Assembly: GCA_015063655.1 (NCBI GenBank)
Contig: SVTU01000077.1
Span: 1 to 6,903 of the forward strand
DNA from: Oscillospiraceae bacterium
GTDB lineage: Bacteria; Bacillota; Clostridia; Oscillospirales; CAG-272
Direction: 5' to 3'
DNA length: 6,903 nucleotides
Under the pieces are notes generated by a model. That model was given only the letters and a program-made list of their open reading frames with translations, was not told the DNA's origin and searched no databases. Shown piece after piece: positions 1 through 5,423 of the stretch (the stretch's first letter is position 1; each line of letters begins with the position of its first letter). A program made the position numbers and the translations under genes.

Positions 1-590
1 AGCTTTTGAAGCTGATCACAGCTCCGTCGGCAGAATCTGTGCTGTGTATGATGCAAGAAGCGGGTATTCTTCGCCTGATCCTGCCAACCGATGCTCTGCT
101 TGACATAGCGGCATGCGGCAAGGTCGCGCCGCTTCCTTATGTGCGCCTTGGGGCGTTGCTTCGTCATCTTGACGAGGAAGAGCGAGCAGGCGTGTTGCGC
201 TCGTTGCGTCTGTCCCGCCGTATGACGGCCGATACGCAGGCGGTGGCAGGGGCGTTGGGAAGGATGCCCGAGCCCGATGTCCGTCTTGACGTGACGGCAA
301 GGCGTTTGATGCGTGCGCACGGTGTATTAGCCGTTGACGTGGCGGACGCCATGTGTGCCCTTAGCTTGCTTCCCACCGCCTTGCCCGACGTGTTGCGTGC
401 ACAGATCGACATGGGAGCATGCGTAGCTCTTTCCTCACTTGCCGTGAGCGGAGAGGAGCTGAGGGCGTGCGGTCTAAGCGGACGGGATGTGGGGGCATGC
501 CTTGACCGCCTTTTGGATCGGGTGATCGAGCATCCCGAGGACAATACCAGAGAAACGCTGTTAAAACTCGTCAAACGGAGGGAAGAATAA
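1..590 (+). CDS. cca: CCA tRNA nucleotidyltransferase, C-terminal part (5' truncated by window)
   Basis: The frame is open to the left edge (first complete codon at 3-5), so this is the tail of a longer gene and the TTG at position 6 is not a real start. About 195 residues are visible, all helical, with no catalytic DxD head, which would lie upstream. The first residues (LLKLITAPSAESVL, then an M..aGIL..ILP pattern) match the segment after the catalytic domain in class II CCA-adding enzymes. The end (SGEELRACGLSGRDVGACLD, then LLDRVIEHPEDN.RE.LL) matches the C-terminal tRNA-binding domain and its usual G..G..IG..L..L pattern. The enzyme adds or repairs the 3' CCA of tRNAs in the cytoplasm using CTP and ATP. 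The next gene follows 4 nt after the stop, so they are probably cotranscribed. The poly(A) polymerase relative is the main alternative, but the small C-terminal domain favours CCA addition. Confidence 0.85.
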   Translation, partial: LLKLITAPSAESVLCMMQEAGILRLILPTDALLDIAACGKVAPLPYVRLGALLRHLDEEERAGVLRSLRLSRRMTADTQAVAGALGRMPEPDVRLDVTARRLMRAHGVLAVDVADAMCALSLLPTALPDVLRAQIDMGACVALSSLAVSGEELRACGLSGRDVGACLDRLLDRVIEHPEDNTRETLLKLVKRREE

Positions 591-594
591 CACC

Positions 595-1545
595 ATGAGT
601 GCATATACTTTACAGTGCGGACGCTTAGCCTCCGCCGACGGACATACACAGCTTGCCACCTACGCCTTTCTGCCCCACACCGCTCCCTGTGCCGTGGTGC
701 AGGTGCTTCACGGTATGTGCGAGCATATGATGCGCTATGAGAATTTGGCCGAGAGCCTGTGTGTGCGGGGCATTGCCCTGATCGGACACGATCATTTGGG
801 CCACGGAAAAAGCGCACCCACCGAAGAGGAGCTCGGCTATATTGCCCACCGTGGTGGAGACAGACTCCTGGTGGCGGACGCTCGGCGCATGACGGAGCAG
901 ATACGGAGAGACTATCCCGAGCTGCCCATCGTTTTGCTGGGACACAGCATGGGGTCGTTTGTGGCACGTGCGTATCTTGCTGAGAAACCGCCCTTTGCCG
1001 CCGCTGTGCTGAGCGGAACGGCAGGGCCTGAATCCCCCACGGGGGCGGGGCATCTGCTGGCAAGGCTGATCGCCGCCGTGCGTGGGGAGAAGCACCGCAG
1101 TAAGCTTTTGTATACGCTTGCCTTTGGCTCGTATACGAAGCGCTATCCATGGGGTGCGGGCGAGCATTATTGGATCAGCTCCGACGAGCGAGTACAAGCG
1201 GCGTATGGGGCAGATCCCTTTTGCACGTATCGCTTTACTGCCTCGGCCTATGCCGATCTGTTTGCCCTGCTTGGACGTGTGTCCCGCCGCTCCTGGGCAA
1301 GGGAGCTGGATCGAGATATGCCTATTTTGATGCTGTCGGGTGGGAAGGACCCTGTGGGGAATTACGGCAAGGGCGTGACGGTCGTTTATAACCGCCTTAA
1401 GAAGGCGGGTGTGGCCGACGTGACGTTGAAGATATACGAAAACGATTGCCATGAGGTCTTTAACGAGTTAGATCGTGACGCTGTGATATCCGACCTTTGC
1501 GAGTGGCTGACGCTGCAGGGCTGTATGAAGGAGGGGACGTTTTAA
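595..1545 (+). CDS. Alpha/beta hydrolase, monoacylglycerol lipase / lysophospholipase type
   Basis: A 316-residue serine hydrolase of the Hydrolase_4 (PldB-like) group. No signal peptide or membrane helix is seen, so it is probably cytoplasmic. The order fits the fold: an oxyanion-hole segment LHGMCEH (38-44), the family signature GHDHLGHGKS (64-73), the nucleophile elbow GHSMG (116-120, Ser118), a cap domain around 145-230, then Asp252 in SGGKDPVG and His286 in NDCHEV, completing a plausible Ser-Asp-His triad. Length is normal for the family. The start ATG has a GGAGGG at 577-582 about 12 nt upstream, inside the end of cca. The stop TAA overlaps the ruvX start by one base (TAATG), which indicates translational coupling. 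The likely reaction is ester hydrolysis of a monoacylglycerol or lysophospholipid. The substrate cannot be read from sequence, and related proteins are often called only alpha/beta fold hydrolase. Confidence 0.9.
   Translation: MSAYTLQCGRLASADGHTQLATYAFLPHTAPCAVVQVLHGMCEHMMRYENLAESLCVRGIALIGHDHLGHGKSAPTEEELGYIAHRGGDRLLVADARRMTEQIRRDYPELPIVLLGHSMGSFVARAYLAEKPPFAAAVLSGTAGPESPTGAGHLLARLIAAVRGEKHRSKLLYTLAFGSYTKRYPWGAGEHYWISSDERVQAAYGADPFCTYRFTASAYADLFALLGRVSRRSWARELDRDMPILMLSGGKDPVGNYGKGVTVVYNRLKKAGVADVTLKIYENDCHEVFNELDRDAVISDLCEWLTLQGCMKEGTF
1528..1536 (+). promoter_or_regulatory. Ribosome binding site fixing the ruvX start
   Basis: AAGGAGGGG lies 8 nt before the ATG at 1545, inside the last codons of the upstream hydrolase gene. 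It supports ATG 1545 over the in-frame TTG at 1497, which would add 16 residues unrelated to the family. Confidence 0.75.
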
Positions 1546-1991
1546 TGGAAGCACTTATGCAAACGCAGGGTAAGATCATGGGCGTGGACTTTGGAGACGT
1601 CAGAACGGGCATTGCCGTATCCGACCCCTCCCGTTTGTTGGCATCGGGTATGGCCTGCATTTCCCCGGGTGGGATCGAGAAAACGGCTGATGCCGTGGCC
1701 GCCTTGGCCAAGGAGCACCGTGTGGCGGCCATCGTGGTGGGGCTTCCGGTCAACATGGACGGAAGCGAGGGCGCGCGTGCCGAGCGTTGCCGAAAATTTG
1801 CCGACATGCTCAAGGCAAGGACGGGGCTTGCGGTGGCGATGTTTGACGAGCGCATGACGACCATGACCGCTTCACGCTATCTCAACGAGAGTGACACGAG
1901 AGGCAAAAAGAGAAAGAACGTGATCGACACGCTGTCCGCACAGATCATTTTGCAGAATTGCTTGGATCGATTGCGCTACATGAAGGGGTGA
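1545..1991 (+). CDS. ruvX: Putative Holliday junction resolvase / pre-16S rRNA nuclease YqgF
   Basis: A 148-residue protein with all the YqgF/RuvX landmarks of an RNase H-like fold: IMGVDFGDVRTGIAVSD (11-27, catalytic Asp15), VGLPVNMDGSEG (65-76), FDERMTT (100-106, Glu102) and VIDTLSAQIIL (126-136, Asp128). Length is typical (about 138-150). It probably acts in the cytoplasm on structured nucleic acid. E. coli YqgF has been linked to 16S rRNA 5' maturation and to Holliday junction cleavage, and which role holds here cannot be told. The start shares one base with the preceding stop and has a strong Shine-Dalgarno. The next gene begins 4 nt after the stop. The position next to a small CxxC protein is familiar from Clostridia, where ruvX is often followed by short conserved genes. 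Confidence 0.95.
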   Translation: MEALMQTQGKIMGVDFGDVRTGIAVSDPSRLLASGMACISPGGIEKTADAVAALAKEHRVAAIVVGLPVNMDGSEGARAERCRKFADMLKARTGLAVAMFDERMTTMTASRYLNESDTRGKKRKNVIDTLSAQIILQNCLDRLRYMKG

Positions 1992-1995
1992 GACT

Positions 1996-2193
1996 ATGGA
2001 CGCAAAGCAAAAAAAGCAGGTGAGCAACTGCGAGACCTGCGTGTATTTTGACTATGACGAGGATGCCGAGGCTGATGTTTGCACAGCCAATCTCGATGAG
2101 GATGATATGGTTCGCTTCCTCGGCGGCTCCACTTTTTACTGTCCGTTTTATCGCTTCTACGATGAATACAAGAGTGTTCGCCGTCAAAACTAA
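1996..2193 (+). CDS. Small four-cysteine protein, DUF6472-like
   Basis: A 65-residue acidic protein with cysteines at 12, 15, 29 and 49 in the layout NCETCVYFDYDED, DVCTANLDEDDMVRFL, YCPFYRFYDEYKSVR. From memory this matches a conserved clostridial family of unknown function (DUF6472), often found just after ruvX. The CxxC pair plus two later cysteines, each followed by conserved polar or aromatic residues, suggest a single zinc or iron site, but this is inference. No signal peptide or membrane segment is present. It starts 4 nt after ruvX with a GGGGTGAG site inside the end of that gene, so it is translated from the same transcript. No activity is known to me. Confidence 0.8.
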   Translation: MDAKQKKQVSNCETCVYFDYDEDAEADVCTANLDEDDMVRFLGGSTFYCPFYRFYDEYKSVRRQN

Positions 2194-2225
2194 CACGAAA
2201 CGCACCCGAGAAAGATAGGTTAAAT

Positions 2226-3326
2226 ATGGCTAATGAGCTTGATTATTTGATGTGGAGAGGGGATATCCCGTTTTCGGCTATGCCTCTTTGCGAGGTTGAC
2301 GCTCTGATCTTTTCTCATCTTTGTTATATCGACTTTGGCGGTATCGTACCGCAAACGCCCTCGGGCGAGGGCATTACGCTTGCCGAGGCGGCCAGGGCGT
2401 ATCTTCACCTGCACAGGGGAGAGCCTGCCTATATTGGGGCAATCGTGCCCGTGCAGATCTTTTCTCTGTTGGCCAAGGCCACCAAAACGGTTCGCTTCGG
2501 GCAGGTCCGCCTGCTCATGTACGTCAACGACGTGCATGAGGGCGATCAGCGGCAGTTCAGTGCGCTGACCCTTTTGCTGGATGACGGAACGGTCTTTGTT
2601 GCCTATCGAGGCACGGACGATACCCTCATCGGCTGGAAGGAAAATTTTAATATGAGCTTTATGCACCCTGTGCCTGCACAGACACGGGCGGTGGCCTATG
2701 TTGAGGAGGTCGCCGCCGCCCGTAAGGGAAGCCTGATCCTCGGCGGACACAGCAAGGGCGGTAACCTTGCCGTGTATGCCGCCGTGATGGCAAGCCCCTC
2801 GGTGCGTGAGCGCATCGTGCGAGCCTACAATCACGATGGTCCGGGCTTTACGGTCGATTTTCTCGCCTCGGAGGCCTATCGGTCTATGCGCCACAAGCTT
2901 TGCACCCTGATCCCCCAATCCTCGGTGGTGGGGTTGCTTTTGGAGCATGAGGAGGAATATGAGGTGGTCAAGAGCACCCAAACGGGGCTTTGGCAGCACG
3001 ATGCCTTTTCCTGGGAGGTAATGGGTTGCTCCTTTGTCCGTGTGGGTGCCATCACGGAGGATAGCCGACTGATTGACAAGACGCTCAAGTCCTGGCTTTC
3101 TGAGGTGCCGACCGAGGAACGAGAGGCCTTTGTAGACGCCGTTTACGAAACGTTGGTCGCCACCAACGCCGCTACGCTGACAGATCTGAACAACGATAAA
3201 AGGAAGCTGGTCAAGGCATGGGGCGCTTTGGATTCCGACAGCCGTGCCGTTGTGATGCGTGTTTTGCGCACGCTCTTCAAGCAGGGAACGAAGAACGTAT
3301 TGGAAAAGAACAAAAGAAAGAGTTAA
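2226..3326 (+). CDS. DUF2974 / Mbeg1-like lipase-fold protein
   Basis: A 366-residue protein of the Mbeg1-like group, related to class 3 lipases. Landmarks in order: N-terminal NELDYLMWRGDI and the segment DALIFSHLCYIDF (25-37); the core strand VFVAYRGTDDT (123-133), equivalent to the oxyanion-side YRGTD of lipases; the nucleophile elbow LGGHSKGGNLA (172-182, Ser176); YNHDGPGF (201-208), a family hallmark; then VGLLLEHEEEYEVVKS (235-250) and GLWQHDAFSW (254-263), whose histidines 241 and 258 are candidates for the triad. No signal peptide or transmembrane helix is evident, which fits a cytoplasmic hydrolase. The C-terminal 90 residues are charged and helical. A 32-nt gap precedes it with only a weak AGG-type ribosome site, and a terminator follows 8 nt after the stop. 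The substrate is unknown. Confidence 0.88.
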   Translation: MANELDYLMWRGDIPFSAMPLCEVDALIFSHLCYIDFGGIVPQTPSGEGITLAEAARAYLHLHRGEPAYIGAIVPVQIFSLLAKATKTVRFGQVRLLMYVNDVHEGDQRQFSALTLLLDDGTVFVAYRGTDDTLIGWKENFNMSFMHPVPAQTRAVAYVEEVAAARKGSLILGGHSKGGNLAVYAAVMASPSVRERIVRAYNHDGPGFTVDFLASEAYRSMRHKLCTLIPQSSVVGLLLEHEEEYEVVKSTQTGLWQHDAFSWEVMGCSFVRVGAITEDSRLIDKTLKSWLSEVPTEEREAFVDAVYETLVATNAATLTDLNNDKRKLVKAWGALDSDSRAVVMRVLRTLFKQGTKNVLEKNKRKS

Positions 3327-3333
3327 ATAAAAG

Positions 3334-3373
3334 GCAGCACGCGAACGCCGTCTTGGCGAACGTGCTGCTTTTT
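3334..3373 (+). terminator. Rho-independent terminator of the cca-to-DUF2974 unit
   Basis: GCAGCACG (3334-3341) pairs with CGTGCTGC (3361-3368). The inner ACGCC and GGCG arms can pair further around a GTCTT loop. TTTTT follows at 3369-3373. It begins 8 nt after the DUF2974 stop, so it closes the first operon. Confidence 0.88.
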
Positions 3374-3395
3374 GCATGTATGAAAGCACTTCTTG

Positions 3396-3435
3396 TGCGG
3401 CATGCTAACGGTGAAGGTGGGGTGTTAGCATGGCA
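3396..3435 (+). promoter_or_regulatory. Inverted repeat enclosing the sugar transferase ribosome site and start codon
   Basis: CATGCTAAC (3401-3409) and GTTAGCATG (3424-3432) are perfect 9-bp complements around a 14-nt loop that carries the G-rich ribosome site (AAGGTGGGG, about 3414-3422). The start ATG is the last three bases of the right arm. TGC (3396-3398) and GCA (3433-3435) can add three pairs past a GG bulge. In mRNA this would put the Shine-Dalgarno in a loop and the start codon in a stem, so it could tune initiation. As DNA it could be an operator. Function is inferred. Confidence 0.5.
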
Positions 3436-4026
3436 AGTCCTGTATATGCGGTGATCAAGCGATGTCTTGACGTGGTGCTTTCCTTTGTGTTTCTTGCATT
3501 TTTGTGGCCCTTTATGGTGCTGATCGGCGTGGTGATTCGGTGCGAGACAGAGGGCGGAGCGTTGTTTCGGCAGGAGAGAGTGGGACAGAACGGAAGGCCG
3601 TTTGTCTGCTTAAAGTTCCGCACCATGGTCTGCACGGCTCCGTCACGCCGTCCCACGACAGCGTTTCCCGATGCCGAGCAATACGTGACACGGGTGGGCC
3701 GCTTTTTGCGGCGCTACAGCCTGGACGAGCTTCCTCAGCTTTTTAACGTTCTGTGCGGTCAGATGAGCTTGGTGGGGCCAAGACCGCTGCTCGAAGAGGA
3801 GATGGCCGTTCACCGCATGCGCCGTGCCAACGGTGCGAGCTGTCTGCGCCCGGGGCTGACGGGGCTTGCGCAGATCAGGGGGCGTGACCTGCTGGACGAC
3901 GTGCATAAGGCTCGCCTTGACGGGCAGTACTACCACCGCATCGGTCTTCGCACCGATGCGTATATTCTTTGGCGTACTGTACTGTGTGTGATGCGGGGAG
4001 ACGGTTTGGCAAAAAAAGCAGAATGA
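3430..4026 (+). CDS. Bacterial sugar transferase (polyprenyl-phosphate sugar-1-phosphate transferase), minimal form
   Basis: A 198-residue monotopic phosphoglycosyl transferase (PF02397 type). It begins with K10-R..D14 and one hydrophobic segment (15-36) holding Trp26-Pro27, as expected of the re-entrant membrane helix in PglC-like enzymes. Then come LFRQERVGQNGRPF (45-58), LKFRTM (61-66), YSLDELPQLFNVL (96-108) with the Asp99-Glu100 pair equivalent to the catalytic DE dyad, QMSLVGPRPLL (111-121) and LRPGLTGLAQIRGRD (139-153). The reaction is transfer of a sugar phosphate from a UDP-sugar to undecaprenyl phosphate at the inner membrane face, the first step of a surface glycan. The sugar cannot be predicted. 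It lacks the extra N-terminal helices of the WcaJ/WbaP long form. It stands alone between two terminators with no glycosyltransferase beside it, which is unusual for this family. Confidence 0.93.
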   Translation: MASPVYAVIKRCLDVVLSFVFLAFLWPFMVLIGVVIRCETEGGALFRQERVGQNGRPFVCLKFRTMVCTAPSRRPTTAFPDAEQYVTRVGRFLRRYSLDELPQLFNVLCGQMSLVGPRPLLEEEMAVHRMRRANGASCLRPGLTGLAQIRGRDLLDDVHKARLDGQYYHRIGLRTDAYILWRTVLCVMRGDGLAKKAE

Positions 4027-4063
4027 GCGCAGTGTCAGACACTGCGCTCATTCTTATGCTTTT
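4011..4063. terminator. Bidirectional terminator between convergent genes
   Basis: A perfect 17-bp inverted repeat (4020-4036 with 4038-4054) centred on 4037. For leftward transcripts the stem is followed by TTTTTTT (A7 at 4011-4017 on the + strand). For rightward transcripts it is followed by a weaker TTTT at 4060-4063. Both genes end inside it: the rightward stop is at 4024-4026 in the left arm and the leftward stop is at 4035-4037 at the loop. A real RNA hairpin would leave the middle bases unpaired. Confidence 0.85.
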
Positions 4064-4550
4064 CCCATAGGGATAGGAGGCGGTCATCGGGAGAAAACAC
4101 GATAACAAGCTCCTCGTCGCCGTCCGCCACGAGCCACGCCACCGCACGGGCGGGGCACAGCTCAACGCAATAGTTATAGCGTTTTTTGCGCTTGCAGCGT
4201 ATGCGGAGCGCAGAGCGGTTTTCCTTGGTGATGGCGATGCTTTCCGTTACGTCGCCAAGACCGATACGGCATACGGTGATGCGGGACTTACGGCAAAGCT
4301 CGGTCACCTCAAAATCAAGACTGCCGTTCTCACGCTCGGTGATGCGATATTCGTACGAGCGTGCCACGTAGCGGTTGACAAGCAGAATGGCACCCGCCAA
4401 CAGCAGCATGGCAAGCAGCTGTACAAGCGAACGATAGGGCAGGGTCGGAAGGGCAGCCGTGAACAGCATAATGACTAAAGAGCAGAGCGTAAGGGCTGCA
4501 AGGGCTATCGTTGTGACATGATTGGTTTTCCTTGGTACGTAGGCGTACAT
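4035..4550 (-). CDS. Two-helix membrane protein of unknown function
   Basis: A 171-residue protein I do not recognise by name. It has two hydrophobic segments near the N-terminus (about 12-33 and 41-58) joined by a short loop with prolines, then a roughly 110-residue soluble region rich in beta-type alternation (YEYRITERENGSLDFEV; KSRITVCRIGLGDV) and a basic stretch RCKRKKRYNYC (118-128). This layout resembles small clostridial membrane proteins with a PH-like or YcxB-like cytoplasmic domain, but that is only a guess. The longer reading from ATG 4574 is unlikely: AAGGGGGAG lies between that codon and the ATG at 4550, at good spacing for the latter. The last five codons form one arm of the shared terminator. 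It is convergent with the sugar transferase and divergent from the membrane-anchored gene at 4677. Confidence 0.75.
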   Translation of the reverse strand: MYAYVPRKTNHVTTIALAALTLCSLVIMLFTAALPTLPYRSLVQLLAMLLLAGAILLVNRYVARSYEYRITERENGSLDFEVTELCRKSRITVCRIGLGDVTESIAITKENRSALRIRCKRKKRYNYCVELCPARAVAWLVADGDEELVIVFSPDDRLLSLWEKHKNERSV

Positions 4551-4560
4551 GGCGTTTTTT

Positions 4561-4569
4561 CTCCCCCTT
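4561..4569 (-). promoter_or_regulatory. Ribosome binding site deciding the start at 4550
   Basis: On the minus strand AAGGGGGAG lies 10 nt before the ATG at 4548-4550. It falls just downstream of the alternative ATG at 4572-4574, so it cannot serve that one. This shortens the protein by eight residues. Confidence 0.75.
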
Positions 4570-4601
4570 GGCATGATTCACCGAAACACGATAAAAAAGC
4601 C

Positions 4602-4630
4602 TTGAAATTATCACAAAGGTGTGATATAAT
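4602..4630 (+). promoter_or_regulatory. Strong sigma-A/sigma-70 type promoter for the 4677-6634 unit
   Basis: TTGAAA (4602-4607), a 17-nt spacer, and a perfect TATAAT (4625-4630) preceded by TGA, which makes an extended -10. Transcription would start near 4637, about 40 nt before the ATG at 4677. The spacer and -10 contain TATCACA-AAGG-TGTGATA (4609-4626), a perfect 7-bp inverted repeat that could bind a repressor. Confidence 0.85.
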
Positions 4631-4635
4631 GTGTT
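4607..4635 (-). promoter_or_regulatory. Possible extended -10 promoter for the leftward gene
   Basis: On the minus strand TGTGATAAT gives an extended -10 (TGn plus GATAAT, + strand 4607-4612), with a poor -35 AACACA 17 nt upstream (4630-4635). A start near 4600 would leave a leader of about 50 nt before the ATG at 4550. This is weaker than the promoter on the other strand. Confidence 0.4.
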
Positions 4636-4676
4636 ACAATAGAACGGTAAATATATTATATCGAAAAGGAGCGCTC

Positions 4677-5423
4677 ATGTCAAGAGTCAGCAGAGCTTTT
4701 CGTCTGTCGGGACGTTTGATCAAATTTCTTTTTACGTTGCTTATTGCCTTTGTATGCGGTATGGTCTTTTGGCGGCTTTGCTCGTCGGCCACGCCCAAGG
4801 AGATGGAGAGGCTTGTTCCCAACGATGCCCTGTATGAAGCCTATGAGGCCGAGGGTGAGAGCCTGTACGTATTCCGTCAGGAGCAGAGAAGCATTACCAG
4901 CGGAACCAAAAATTACGGATATTTTTCGGTGGAGCATGCCGCCTTCGTGCCAAGTGCCGATCAGGTACAGATCGCCCTGCGCTATAACAACAGCACCATT
5001 CGGGCGCTGTGCGAGGACTACGGGCTTGAACAGACCCCCTCACGTGAGGACGAGTTGTTTGATATTACGCTTGTCTTGGCGTTCGATCTGACGCCCGAGG
5101 ACGAAACGGATAATGCCACCAATGACCCCGAGAGCGTGCGATTTGTGCGCTGTCACGCCGATAGCATATCGTCGATGGAGAAGAATCTGTACAACTATCG
5201 CAAGGTGGTGTTTGATCTGTCAACGTGCGGCGTGGATCTTGCCGACGTGCTGGAGGATGGCTCACTGCTTGCCGTGTATTGTGACGTGTACTACGCAGAA
5301 GACGTGGACTATGAGGCATATGCCTACGGTACGCTGTGCTTGTATGACTATAAGAGCGAAAATCTTACCGTTAAGGTGGATAAGGCTACGTGGGAGGCGT
5401 TGAAGACGTATGGAGAGGATTGA
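4677..5423 (+). CDS. Membrane-anchored protein of unknown function, single N-terminal helix
   Basis: A 248-residue protein. A basic N-terminus (SRVSRAFRLSGRLIK) precedes one hydrophobic helix (about 16-36), so the rest is probably held outside the membrane. There is no lipobox or clear cleavage site. The exported part has YGYFSVEHAAFVPSADQVQI (80-99), LRYNNSTIRALCEDYGL (101-117), FDITLVLAFDL (128-138) and a very acidic DVYYAEDVDYEAYAYG (203-218). The alternating hydrophobic pattern suggests a beta-rich fold. It resembles hypothetical proteins I associate with Clostridia, but I know no function. ATG 4677 is chosen because AAAAGGAG (4664-4671) lies 5 nt upstream and the promoter is at 4602-4630. 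The in-frame reading back to 4518 would start before the promoter. The last 14 nt overlap the kinase gene, so the two are probably translationally coupled. Confidence 0.82.
   Translation: MSRVSRAFRLSGRLIKFLFTLLIAFVCGMVFWRLCSSATPKEMERLVPNDALYEAYEAEGESLYVFRQEQRSITSGTKNYGYFSVEHAAFVPSADQVQIALRYNNSTIRALCEDYGLEQTPSREDELFDITLVLAFDLTPEDETDNATNDPESVRFVRCHADSISSMEKNLYNYRKVVFDLSTCGVDLADVLEDGSLLAVYCDVYYAEDVDYEAYAYGTLCLYDYKSENLTVKVDKATWEALKTYGED

Noticed and set aside
164..1150. Long minus-strand open frame of 328 codons antisense to cca and the hydrolase
   Set aside because: It spans two well-supported genes and their junction, has low-complexity Arg/Ser/Pro-rich content typical of antisense shadows, and has no recognisable motif.
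1497..1544. N-terminal extension of ruvX from TTG 1497
   Set aside because: The ATG at 1545 has a strong ribosome site and gives the normal RuvX length. The extension lies wholly inside the hydrolase gene.
2220..3389. Long minus-strand open frame of 389 codons antisense to the DUF2974 gene
   Set aside because: The plus strand carries clear lipase-fold motifs. The antisense frame runs through the terminator and has no domain pattern, so it is a codon-bias shadow.
4609..4626. CRP-type operator
   Set aside because: The half-sites are in the reverse order (TCACA then TGTGA) with 4-nt spacing, which is not the CRP consensus. It is kept only as a generic inverted repeat.
4634..4661. Second promoter TTACAA with a TTATAT-like -10
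   Set aside because: The spacing is 16 nt with a poor -10, and the start would fall on or past the ribosome site of the gene.
4518..4676. Longer reading of the membrane-anchored protein from 4518
   Set aside because: It would begin upstream of the strong promoter at 4602-4630. The ATG at 4677 has its own AAAAGGAG site and gives a sensible N-terminal helix.
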